From positions 1-64,000 of the forward strand of contig QVRM01005932.1 in NCBI GenBank assembly GCA_003439945.1: 64,000 bases of DNA. The letters run 5' to 3'. The position numbers and the translations under genes were made by a program. The notes below the pieces were generated by a model. That model was not told the DNA's origin. It worked only from the letters and a program-made list of their open reading frames with translations, and searched no databases. Below are positions 31,313 to 42,772 of this stretch, in pieces. Origin of the DNA: Dermanyssus gallinae (lineage: Eukaryota > Arthropoda > Arachnida > Mesostigmata > Dermanyssidae). Position 1 is the first letter of the stretch. Each line of letters begins with the position of its first letter.

Positions 31313-34021
31313 TCAGCGGTTCTTTAGCAATTCGTCTTTAGTAATCCGCCTTCGAGCTGCCTTTGCTGACTTGTTGTTGTTGTAGCCATTGTTATTGTTG
31401 GTGTTGGTATTGTTGCTCGGATTGTCGTGGTGGAAGATGGTGCTGGGGCCATCTGTTGGTGTTGCTGCTATTGATGTACTTCTCGTCAATATTGCTGCTG
31501 CTGTTGTTTGTGTTGTTGTTGTTGTGCTTTCTACTTCTTATTCTTGTTCTTCTTGTTCTTCTTGGTTTTCTTCCGTATTTTTCCTTTGTCATTCCGTGTC
31601 GCTGTTATTGTGTTCCGTTTTACTGATAGTGTTGTCCATGTTGTTGTTATTGTTGGCGTTGGCGTTCGCGTCGTTGTTGTTGTTAATGTTGGCGTTGTTG
31701 TTGTTGTTTATGTTGTTGTTGTTGTTGTTGTTGGCCTTGTTGTTGGTGTTGTCGTTGCTTCTGTTTGTGTTGTCATTGCTTCTGTTATGCCTACGTTTGT
31801 TATAGGTTCTGCTATTTCTGTTGCTCTGCTTATTGGTATTCTAGCTGGTGTTGTTGTTGTTGCAGTCGTTGTTGCTGGTGCTGTGATTTCTACGTTTGCT
31901 ATAGGTTCTGCTGTTTCTGTTATTGATACTGTAGCTGGTGGTCTCGCTGCAGCCATCGCGTTCGCTGTTTGCTTGTTGTGTTTTGTATCGTAGCTGTTAT
32001 CGTCAGGGCGTGCTCTTTTCTGGCCACACAGGCGGCCGTCTCCATCGCAAGGATCCGCGAACATCATTCCAATTGGCGATTTTTTCGTCGAAGCACGACG
32101 GTAGGAATTCGTAGCCGCAATAGAAGCGCGTGTCTGTTCTTTCGTCATCCGCTCTGAATCGTCCATTGCCGAGGCTGTTACGAAAATAATCACACAGGTG
32201 GCGAACACCAGAATAAGAGAGGACACCGCTGCGAGCCATATCACTTTGCACGTATGTGTAAATCCAGGACGGCGATCAATATCCTGCAGGATGCGCGTTG
32301 ACTTCCCCTTGTCTTGACCAAACACCCACGAATGTTTGCGTTCCGTCAGCAGGCTGGAATCTAGCATGAATTTATCTCTGTTAGCTTGAAGCATTGAAAC
32401 GATGACCAAAAGACCACCTATAGCGCAGAATGCATATGAATTGAATTGAAACATATTGGTAGTAATAGTAGTAGTAGTAGTAGTATATACGTAATGGCGT
32501 TAACGTATTATAACAGTATTTGTAACAAAATTGTGACATTGAGGCCATGCGTGCGAATAAACATTCGTATGTGTGTAAGTGTCGTGAAAAAAAAAGCACA
32601 AGTAGTGGAGTGATGCAGTAGCTGTTGTGGAAAGCAACAACACTTGAAAGAACTTTGCAACAAAATAGAGAATATGTATGGGTTTTGTGTATATTCTCTT
32701 TAGCTATTCTTCAGCGTTAAAGAAAAGCGGCTGCTGCTAACGTACCTGTATATGCGAACGCAGAAGATCAAATGGCGTAGTGGCTAGTGCCAATCCGCAC
32801 AGCAAGTGCAAGGAGTATGTTTTTTCAGCATATAAACAATATGTGCATAGGCACGCACAATAACAAGTTTGCTAAACATGCGGATAGCCTGGTGTTTTGC
32901 TGTTTAGGTCTATTCCTTTCGGCGACGATATCTTCGGAGATTCATAAAACGTTGAAAAGCGAGTATAAGTTTGTAAGTATGTGCCGTGGTGACAATTTCG
33001 TTGCTAGAGATCTAGGGTTTCATTACCTTTGGTAGGTAATAGTCATGCATTTTTTTGTGGTCTCTATTTACCTATCCTGTTACTTTGTTCCAGTACGCTA
33101 TAACTGTTGATCATTGACTAAAGGTCATCCCCCTTCACCCCTCCCCCCATTACGCAAATAGAAGCGCTGTAAAAAGGCAAACAAGCCATCATAATGAGTC
33201 TTCGAATTCAAATCTCTCGACACCTCGCAAGGACAAGAAACGGAACAAAAACGGCCTTACAAAAATTAAAACAGTTTTTAAGGCCGTTGTTTAGAGGATA
33301 GTCTAATTGTTTTATATTTCTAGACTATCCTCCGTCCCCTACGGGCTTGGCACTTAACCCGAGGTGTACCTTCAATGCACCGAGGGCCGGACATGTTAAG
33401 ATATCTAGCGTTTTTCCAACAGTCCTTGTGGCAGCATGACCGCTGACTCTCAGCAGCGGTATGGTTTACTATCGTTTCGTAATGAGCATCGCTCAAAGAA
33501 AATTCGACCAACAACAGGAATCGAGCCGGGCGATCCTTGTTAGCTGAAATTATGTGGTCGATTGAATGATCGACTAATCGTTCACTTAGCTAAATGTGAT
33601 TGTGTAGCATTGATTGACCGACGTCATTGACCCTAGCTAGCTGATAATAAGGTCATATAGGGCTCCTCCTGCCGAGGAATGCATAGATACGTAGGCAGGT
33701 AGAAAGAGAGAAAGACGAAAGAGAAGAAGAAGATGGGAGCGAGAGAGAGCGAGAGGGGGAATTACAATCAAAACGAACGCTAATTTGACGGAACAAAATA
33801 AGTATTGTGCAGCAACGCAACGCATGTAGCTGTGTCCGCATACCCACGAAGCTATTAGCTTGACTGTTCAGGTCGGAGGCGATGGTGCTGTCGTTGTAGT
33901 CGCACCGTGACAGGAGCTTATCGGGCGTATGTCGCTTGGTCCGCAGCGCAGTGGGTTGTTCGACGCGCAACGCCTCTTTGCTGGACTTCGAATGAGAGCC
34001 GAGATGTGATGACGCTGACAT
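31313..34021 (-). pseudogene. Two-exon membrane protein gene, U3 copy, nonsense in the Thr tract
   Basis: Exon 1 is 34021-33844; exon 2 starts at 32417. QAEG of U1 is replaced by a KSP-type sequence (gcgattttttcg). A gttta variant gives TAA at 31708 within the poly-Thr tract, and a single-base gain near 31594 shifts the frame beyond. The helix and AEPI repeats remain. Confidence 0.6.
33250..33332. repeat. Twin intronic inverted repeats (U3)
   Basis: AACGGCCTTA/TAAGGCCGTT (33250-33259, 33279-33288) and GAGGATAGTCTA/TAGACTATCCTC (33294-33305, 33321-33332). The loop changes relative to U1/U2 leave the arms intact. Confidence 0.85.
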
Positions 34022-34741
34022 CGGAATCGGTAGTGGGCGCACGCGGCGGCGGCGACGGCGGAGGCAGCAGCAGCAGCGTCGGCGATGTCACACGAGACGA
34101 ACGAGGGGTCCACGAGGCGGTCCACGAGAGACTGACAACCACAAGGCCGGAAAGGCCAGCGTTCGAAGGCCCGCCTGCCTGGCGCGACTGGCGCTCGCTA
34201 ACGTCGTTCGTTCGACGTGCTTTGCGATACGACCTGTCTTGCCCTGCCCAAGCAACCAACCAACCACCTCAGCAGAGTTTACCGTCTACAGTCTCCAGTC
34301 GCTACTGGCTGGCGGCTCTCAATGGCTGCGCCTGCTGCGGCGCTGGATTCAAACACGCACTGCCGCCGCTTCGTTGTTGATATGCGACCGTGTGCCGTCG
34401 TTGCTAGTGCAGCTGTGAATGCACAGAGCCAATGGAAGTAGCAGAAAGATAATAGATCACTTTGTGTGTGTGTTCGTGAGTGTGTGTGTGTGGGCGTGAG
34501 TGTGTGTGTGTGTGCGAGTGTGTGGCCTTATGGCTGTGTAGGCTGACCAAAGACAGCTGGAATCTCCGATCGATGTCCGATTTATCTCGCCCTCGACCCC
34601 GCGCCAAAATCGAACGTGACTGCTCCCCCCTGCTTTTAACAACTCTACCGCCTCGGGGTTGTACCCACTGTCGTAGGGGTAGAGCCGCAGTAATGTTGCC
34701 GCTTGCCGGCGATCTCTGTTGCTCTTGTGGTTGATTCGATG

Positions 34742-34930
34742 TCACGCCGCAGGCTCGTTCTCTGGCATCGCCAGATTTTCCCGTTCCATTAGTATCTGGC
34801 CGAATGTCAACTGCCGAAGACCGGAGATCTCTGCCATGTCCCCTTGCAAGAGCTCCCTACTGAACTTCCTGTTGTTAAGGAATTGGGAATCGGATATAAA
34901 GGCTTCAAAAACCTTAGTGATTCTAGTATC
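34742..34930 (-). CDS. Candidate terminal exon, U3 copy
   Basis: 63-codon frame as in U2, open. Function unknown. Confidence 0.35.
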   Translation of the reverse strand, partial: DTRITKVFEAFISDSQFLNNRKFSRELLQGDMAEISGLRQLTFGQILMERENLAMPENEPAA

Positions 34931-35014
34931 TTACATCTCTTACACTTGCGTATCGCTGCAGTCACACAGTCGTGGCGGGCCCTGTCGAGCTTTTTGCCAG
35001 CGAGTCTTCTACTC

Positions 35015-35339
35015 TGTTGTGTCTAGGCACATCCAGGTAGACACAACTGTCGGCTCGGCGCCACGTACTGGCGGACGGGCAGTGGAGAGAGTGGGCACGA
35101 GAAGGTACGAACGACGAAGTGTCCAGTTAATTCGATAGAAACGTCTACTCGGACCGAATCGATTCTACCACATTCGAGAACAATCTGAGAGGCAATAAAT
35201 GCAGCTGACACAGAGAGTCAGCAAGCCACTCTACAGGTGACAGCAGGCGATCGTGTTTTCATTCCTTACGTACTCGGCTAGTCTAAGTTCAATAGACTAA
35301 GTCCTCTGGTCAGAGTGTGTACAGTTCACGTACATATTA
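35015..35339 (+). mobile_element. 325 bp insertion, solo-LTR-like, with 5 bp target duplication
   Basis: Present only in U3. It is flanked by TACTC at 35010-35014 and 35340-35344, while the empty site in U2 and U4 has one TACTC. It begins TGTTGTGTCTAGG, has an early inverted repeat GTTGTGTCTA/TAGACACAAC, and contains AATAAA mid-way (gaggcaataaatgc), as an LTR R region would. The end (tacatatta) is not a clean CA, so the class is uncertain. It carries no coding sequence. Confidence 0.6.
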
Positions 35340-35804
35340 TACTCCTGTTCAAGTTCCGTTCATTTCTTCCTTCTGCCACTTTTACGGCGCCTACCGCAAA
35401 CAGCTTATTATCCGTAATAGGCAGACCCGTTTGTGTCTATGTGCACGAGGTTCCCACTGTAAGGGACTCTCGAATGTCGCCGATGCCACTTCCTTTGCCG
35501 GTCGGCTGAAAATGCTTTGACAGTGTCTGTCAACGCCCTCTGTTTCTTCTAATCCATTTAAATCGAGATGAAAGTCGGAGGCCTTTGTTGTATCACGCGG
35601 AAACAACATCCGGCTCCTACTTTTCTGTACCGCAAAAACCTGACTCAGCTTTGTTAATTCAATTTCGTCACGCGTGTGCCCCGAAGTACAATCCCGTTCA
35701 GATTTGTCAGTCAGGAATGTATTTTTGTAACCGGTTCCATTGCCGGGTAAAGACTATTGTATAGTGTTTATACCATGTTGACTTGTGACTCTCATTAGTT
35801 TTAG

Positions 35805-37161
35805 CACTACAAGCGTGACGCCAAGGCAAATTTTTATAAGACGTGCTTTAGGCAACTCCAGGGTGACACTTCCAATTTTTGGAACTTTATTAATGGTTCG
35901 TGTGGCAGAGCCAGAAAGTCAGTGGAACTTCCCACAACTCTGAAAGCCAGTTCAGGGCTTGCGACTGACCCAACGGATATAGTGACGGAGCTAAATCACC
36001 ATTTTGCTACGGTGGGATCCAATACAGTAAAGGCTCTTCAAGTCAAGGAAAACGTTCAGCCAGCTCTGGAGGCCACCTGGTTTAAGAAAGATTTGTCATT
36101 CTCTTTTTTGCCAGTAAGTACGCCGGAGGTACAGAGACGTTTAGAATCTACGAAGGTTTCCTGGGGCTGCAAGAATCCCAGACCGATTGCTAAAGCTGTC
36201 CTCCGCCACTCTTTCTCGTCCATTGGCGCATATTATAAACCGTTCCCTGACTACTGGTGTTGTTCCCGCTAGACTAAAGGTGTCCACAATTATTCCCTTA
36301 TTTAAAAATAAGGGCAATCGTAAAAATCCGAATAATTACCGACCAATTTAGTGGATTACCTCTCAAAGCTATTTGAAAAGGTATTTAAGTCCAGGTGCGA
36401 AGGGCAGAGTATGCTGTTCTTGGGTTTGAAAAATTCGGTCTGGTGATAAGTTCAACCAAAACTAGACTCATGTTGTTTCACTCTGCCAAAAGGGCCACGC
36501 AGGTTTAAGTGCTGAAGCTCAATGGAACGGAAGTGACACTTTCCTCTACTATCAAATGTCTGGGCTCAACTTTACATGAGACGCTTAGATGGCATGATCA
36601 CTTAGACGTTATTACGCCTAAATGCTATGCTGTCATTTCATCTATTCGTCGTCTACGAGAACTAGGAGTACCTGTCGAGGCTTTTCTTATGGTGTATAAA
36701 ATGCTATTAGTGCCAATTTATTGTTATGGTATTTCAATTTAAGGATTTCATAATAAAGGTGTAACTCATAGGGCCGAAGTCGTTCAGAATGGTGCCCTCA
36801 GGGTAGTATTTAACCTGCGCCGCAGCGATTCGGTTCGCAAGTGTTTTCAAGACTTTAAGCTTTTACCACTTAGGGATATTTACAGGGTAAAAATTGTCAT
36901 GCTTGCATTTAAGATGTATAGAAGAATTATTCAGGATGATGCTGTTTTTCCTATAAGAGCTGCTGTTAGACGCACAACTCGACGTGCAACGGAATTTGTG
37001 AGGCCAGTAGCTCTAAAGCAGTCCACTCGCCATGCTCTCGCATACACCCTGCCGACTATCTGGACCGAACTCCCAAAGAAATTCGTGTACTTACCTCAGT
37101 CAGATTATTTAAACGTAAGGTGAACATATGGGTAACGAGTAAAAACTCTAGTCAAAACTAG
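35805..37161 (+). mobile_element. LINE-A fragment, U3 copy, with internal deletion
   Basis: About 485 bp of the RT palm is missing: gcgaagggca joins directly to gagtatgctg at ~36407, removing QFGF-type and YADD motifs. The conserved stop after GISI is TAA here rather than TGA. Confidence 0.85.
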
Positions 37162-38081
37162 TTATTTGTCAATTGGTTGAAGAAAGCGTGTCATGTATGT
37201 GAACGGGAGAAGTTTTTAGTACCTTCAATTGCTAGTTTCGTATGTTAAAGTATGAAATCGATAATATTGGGGTTAATATATATTTTAAATATTTTTATAT
37301 ATGAGAACTTCAGCATTGTGAAATTGCTGTTCCGTGAATAAACCTCAAAAATTAATTAATAATTAGATTTGTCTCTACACTATGCAGAGTCATAGCCTAC
37401 ACGTGACAGAATATATAGTATTATATATAATTACGGACAGAAATCTTATTTACCTAGGAAACCTAAGAAAGGGTTATTATTAGTAATTGTTGTAGATCGC
37501 CACAGATCGATTAGACGTCATAGATAAAAGCCCTCATAAAGCTGGCGTATCAGTTTGTCGAAATGGCCCTTTAGTGAGTCCGTATTATATCATATTTCGG
37601 ACAATATTATTATGGTGGCCATTGAAATTCGAATTTAGAGCTAGATGAATGCTAACATTTATCCTATCATAACAAAACGTGTAGTCGCGTGTCCGCTCAC
37701 TGTGTAGAGGGGCCAAAGAGTCCCGCTCGGTTTGCAACTGACGTCTCTTCAAAGGCGCTCTTATTTGGGAGCACGATTATGGTAAAAACCACAATACATA
37801 CATTGACGTAAGCACACGTATTGTACGAGCTCGTATATCCTGTTCTGTCGCTCTTGTCGACATTAAATGTCCGTTACCTTGGCATCTTAAGTTTGCGTTG
37901 GGTAATATAGCTTTAGTGAATGGCGTTTTGACGCTGTATACTTTCAATAACTTAAATTAAAAACCACTTCCTTAAAAATCATTTTAATTCTAGGTGCGTA
38001 GAAAGTGCCGAAGTATTAACATAATTTTAATTATAATATAGTGAAGAAATACTTATAAATTTAATCCTTGAACCTAAGAGT

Positions 38082-38195
38082 ATGCACCAAGAATTGAGAG
38101 CACTCGGACTAAGTTTGCTTGTGAGTCTCACACTTGTCGCTGCTGATTGCTGCCGGCGCATGTGCATCATATATTCCCAAAGCCTCCCATATTAA
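38082..38195 (+). CDS. Small secreted cysteine-containing peptide, U3 copy
   Basis: Same 37-codon frame as the other copies, Y at residue 31. Confidence 0.45.
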   Translation: MHQELRALGLSLLVSLTLVAADCCRRMCIIYSQSLPY

Positions 38196-38615
38196 AACAG
38201 GAAAAAAGCAGGTGTTGTCTGTTTTTGGACAGGTATGCACCCGTTGACGACGGTGTGCAACTGCATTTTATCCTTCTTCACCAAAAAAAAAAACGTTCAA
38301 AGATACAACTATCTCAATACACCTTTTGTGTTGTACAGGTAAGTTGCCGTTACTTGAGACTTGTTTGAGGAACGCTACCGTTGTCTTCTTTCATTGCAAC
38401 TAGTTTTGCTAGATGTAGAAGGAACCGTGGCATCATACATTTATAAAAAACGAACAGATACGTAGGCTTAGAGAAGAAGCATGATATGTTTCTCTTCTGC
38501 GCATATTCAGACACCTTTTAACCAAAGAACAATAGTCATTATAATGATATTGTTTGAAATAGTTAATTAATTAGTTCATACTCACGTGTACGTTCATATG
38601 ACGTAGAATGATACC

Positions 38616-38790
38616 CAATAAAGTAACTAGAACTGCATTAAAAAAAGGGTGGATTAAAAATAAATAAAGAAAGACAGAAATAAGAACATGAGCAACATTA
38701 GCCAATAAAGTAACTAGAACTGCATTAAAAAAAAGGGTGGATTAAAAATAAATAAAGAAAGACAGAAATAAGAACATTAGTAACATTAGC
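38616..38790 (+). repeat. ~87 bp tandem duplication, two copies (U3 end)
   Basis: Starts at 38616 and 38703, each with caataaagtaactagaactg. Confidence 0.8.
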
Positions 38791-38888
38791 CAGTTACATT
38801 TGTAGGGCGAGGCTACCTGCGCATGACAGAGAAAAATAGCAGGTACGTGTGTCTTCCGTTCAGTTGACGCAATACGTGTTAGGACATC

Positions 38889-39131
38889 ATGGCGTTCCCA
38901 TTGCAAATTTTAAGGATTGAGAGGCAGCGAGGTGTTATTACATTTCAAACCCCGGAAGATATTCAGCCGGCCAATATTTATCGCAGGATAAGGCCGAATA
39001 CGAAGGAGACTGTGTTTGTCACGGCTGAACTCATCGACAAGGTGAACAACCTAATGAGAAGTGATCGGCTTGTCCTAATGCGAGTGTTGACAGTGTGGCG
39101 GGGTCATCGGGCCTTATGGCCCGGCCTATGA
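38889..39131 (+). CDS. Short gene start truncated by R1-A, U3/U4 junction copy
   Basis: Identical in layout to 2085-2327, with promoter-like elements conserved. Product unknown. Confidence 0.4.
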   Translation: MAFPLQILRIERQRGVITFQTPEDIQPANIYRRIRPNTKETVFVTAELIDKVNNLMRSDRLVLMRVLTVWRGHRALWPGL

Positions 39132-39668
39132 CACTTGTAGCAGTTGGGGAGCCTAATTCACTCCTCAGGTCTGCACCACCTCAAGCCCAGCTTGAGGGTC
39201 TTGCGGGAGCACATGGCTCTTGCCGCCGCCGGGGACGCCGTAACCAGTGCGAACCAAACTTCAGCTCTTCCTAGCCTTGGCTCGGTAGCTGTGATCTTGG
39301 CGCCGGCCGGAAGCTGCAAGGTCTTTTGCAGTTCCCTTTCGACCTGCTCCCTGTCCAAGAGTGGGTCAATCCCCCACAGGGCGATGGTCTGCCTCTGGTT
39401 AAGCTCTCGGCAGTCGGCCTGCATCTTTGCAGATTCCCGAATGGCCGCCGCCATTTTTTCTCCTGCGCCCTTTTCACTCTCCTCTATTCTAATTATAACG
39501 CCATTCTCCTTACTTTTAACTACCCCCCTAGCCGTTATCCCGGCGCCTTCCTGCTGCCTGACTTGTTCTCTGAATTTGCTTTATGGCCCCTATTGTCAAG
39601 TGACCTTTGCAAAACACGTGCTGGGCGTCTGATAGCAGGCCGTTCCCCTCCCTAGGGAACGAGCCCGA
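39109..39668 (-). mobile_element. R1-A 5' fragment, U4 copy
   Basis: - frame 39454-39158 with the ORF1 N-terminal part, frameshifted just before the zinc knuckle. Confidence 0.78.
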
Positions 39669-40675
39669 CTAAAGCACCCCCATCGCTGCAGTCGCTACTG
39701 TTTCTGGAAACGCCTGTATTAGGGTCGAGACCCCGGAAACCGAGACACCTTCTGGGCCCGGCGCCTTTCCCTGTTTGAGGCGCGTCGCGGCATCCTGCAT
39801 CTCATACAAAGTGGGTTCCGAATGATCATCTCCCCCCCTGGTAGGGGGCGCAATCGAAGCGTGGGTGATGGGGAAGAACGCTTTGATTGCATTTCGCACC
39901 TTTTCTGTCGCGGAAAGAGCATCTCTGTACCTCTTAAAGCGGGAAACCCCCTAACCATCTTATAGGGGCGGCCCCAGAGGTCGTCTGTCAGCTTCTTAAG
40001 AAAGGTCCACCAGAAACGTTTCTTGAACTGGGTACTCATTCTTAGGAAAGCGGGCCTTCCCTTTGGTCCTATGAGTGCCCTGAGGGACCTCCAAAGCTGT
40101 TCAGCTTCCTGACGTCTGATAGGCGGATGCAGCGTCGGACGATTTACCATCGCGGCAGTAGTCACGTGGAATTGGATGATAAGGTAATCGCTGAGAGGTT
40201 CCTCTTCCTGTAGCAGGAGGGTGAACGTACCCGTGTTAAGAATAAGGTCCTCGGTCGTCAACAGGTCGAGGACGGCGAGCCTCTTTCGGTAGTTCTGGCA
40301 GAGCCCCATGCGCTAACCGCCCCGCTAAAATCACCAGCTATGGCTGGAAGTGGAATATCCATTTAGTTAAAAGAAGAGGACAAGTCGTCTGAAAACTTGT
40401 GCGGGTTGTCAAGCAGAACATTAGGGCTGCAGTAGCAGAAGTAAAAACGCCCAACGTTCGCTACGTCGATCCAGGTGAAACGATAGCCGTAGCCGTGATC
40501 GGAGATACGGAGCTCGTTGCGACGTCCAGTACGATGCCCGTTGCCCTGTCGGTGACCACGAGCCGGGCCGGAAGACGGTTTTCCGCCCACCGGACGTTGG
40601 GTTCGCTAAGCAGCAGCAGACCGGCTACTGACTTGCTTCTCAGTCAATTCACGCGCACGCGTATTTGTAGCTAAA
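39669..40675 (-). mobile_element. R1-B ORF2 5' fragment, U4 copy
   Basis: Endonuclease pieces at 40590-40363 and 40309-39719, and linker piece 39899-39669 with GKAPGPEGVSVSGVS. Broken over three frames, no RT. Confidence 0.8.
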
Positions 40676-42332
40676 TTTGGGATGAAAAATATAAAATCGT
40701 TGACTCCTTAGTGAAACACAGTCGCAGCCAATACATTAGTTGTGTATGGCTAATTGTTACTTAATTTAGGCATTGCTTTCTTAAAAATTGAGCATAAATT
40801 TCTGGTTGCTAGATTTAGATACTGATTCGTTCGTGCTGAATCGGAGTTGCTTTCCGCAAATTGCGATATGGAATCATACACCAACTTGCAACGAAGGTAG
40901 AATGTGTAAGGTTCATCTAAGAATCGGTGACCATCGGTGACCAAGTAGCTCTAGAAAAGAAAGTGCTGTTTACTGTGCACTAAGTAGTGGCACTGATGAA
41001 CGTTTGAGCCCTAAATAGAATCCACTAGCTACGATAACTCTGGCCATACGTATATCGTGTTGCTCTTGTATACGTTTATTGCGCGCCGCTAATAGGAGGT
41101 TTAAGTATCGCCCAAAGACGTAGGGTACGTCCGGCAAAAAAAAACACGTAAGAGAAACCACTCTGACGATGCAGTGCGATGCATCTGTCACGCACGTGAG
41201 ACATGCGAGTTAGAGATACGCCATAGGAGCCCACCCGCTATGTGGGCTGTCTGTGTGCTAAAAGTAAAACGCCTCCCAACAGCGAGATGGAAAAAGTAGA
41301 GACACGCGCAATCGAACACAAACCCCGTTGCTCCGATTTGACACACTGGTTGGAAAACAACACTTCAGCGAAGGCTCAGTTTCATGCATTCACTGAAGTA
41401 AACGGATAATACGTATATTCATTACACTAAGCGGGTATACGTACACTCAGTTGACTACAACACGGATTTCCCAAATTAGAATAGAAAAAGTCGAGTAAAA
41501 AATAGGTGACAAACTAATCTCTCCAGAAGTCCTAAGATAAACTTAACTACTACTATTAGAAGTCGCTTCAGAAAGATATAGTTCTGTAAGATTCCCACAA
41601 TCATCACAGTTGCAGATCTGCGAAACTCGGGTTTTCACTGCAACCGCTAGATCAAGCTAGATCAGTTATGACTCTATTAACAACTCGTACGCAAGAGACG
41701 AGGCCAGGCCTGTCCAGGCTTTCCACAAATACACATAGGGCTGTGTCGTTTATTCTGAGATTGAATTAAGCAAAAGTGCGTTCTGCCTGTTTTGTGTGCG
41801 ATGCTGCCTCGGGCAGCAGGCACAGGTCGCGGGAAACAGGTCGCACTACAGACAGCAAGTAATAGCGCTGCAGCAGTTTGCCCAACAAAGCCACAAGGGC
41901 ACAAGTTCTTCAAGCGCACAGCTCACCACACCACCGAGGAGGAGGAAACAGTCGGTAATTCCGCACGCTACAAACAGAAACGGTAGGCAGCCAAAGGCAG
42001 CCCTACTATTCGAGTCTTTTTCGGTCTTGACCGGCGCTAGCCAGCCAGCCATTATTCTCCACTGCCGAGCTCCACTGGGCTGATGACTGAGATAAAAGCC
42101 ATCGATTAGTCCGGCTACGGCCGCCGGTACCGCAGCCGCGGGCAACCGAACATGAGTTACCAAAATCATGCGAGGCCGCGCGCGCACCCGGTGAGAGAAA
42201 CACCACGGAATCTCCGCTAGTGTTGCTTCTGCTGCTGCGGCGGCGGCGTGTTTAGCTGGCTTTTTCATGTTTGGCTGTCTTTTTCGTGTTAGTCCGTCTT
42301 TTTGCAGCCGACAAAGTGCCGAAGTGCCTCAT
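40676..42332. other. AT-rich spacer and GC-rich flank, U4
   Basis: As in the other units. Short - frame 40970-41191. A small rearrangement near 41820 (cacaggtcgcggg) distinguishes this copy. No gene is recognised. Confidence 0.45.
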
Positions 42333-42424
42333 GAAGTTGCGCATGTATCTTCCTCGAAGTTGCGCATGTATCCTCAGGCTCTCGAAGTTGCGCATGTATC
42401 CTCAGGCTCTCGAAGTTGCGCATG
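42333..42424 (+). repeat. GAAGTTGCGCATG minisatellite, four copies (U4)
   Basis: Four cores with a different linker order (tatcctcaggctctc twice, first linker tatcttcctc), so this copy arose by its own exchange. Confidence 0.9.
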
Positions 42425-42772
42425 GGGGTCGTCTTGCCCCACTGCCCGACTGCGGGCATGTTTTCACTCTCGGCTTTCGTTAGAAAACTGGGTTCAACCC
42501 CCCACGTGATGATGTCGTGGTTGTTGACAGCCTGCGCCCCGCTATTGGTGGCCGCGTTTACGCTTACGGTCGGGTAGGCGACAGAAGCCATACAAACACA
42601 CACATAGATACACATACAGATCGATATACATATACATACACCCACATACACACACATATGTACACCACAAACACAACCGCCGTTGTGAGTTCATGGTCCT
42701 CGTCGTCGTCGTTGTCGTCGTCGTCTACGAGGTGCAATCCATCGGCTCCGTTCTCTGCCGGTGCGCTTTTAG

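Larger units (their letters stand above)
27670..39108 (+). repeat. Array unit U3 (11,439 bp)
   Basis: Complete unit with two own events: a 325 bp insertion at 35015 and a ~485 bp deletion in LINE-A. Its first ~2.3 kb matches U6 best (shared cactcttcagg, aatcctccacagg, cgttaacagg). Its membrane gene region matches U5. Confidence 0.95.
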
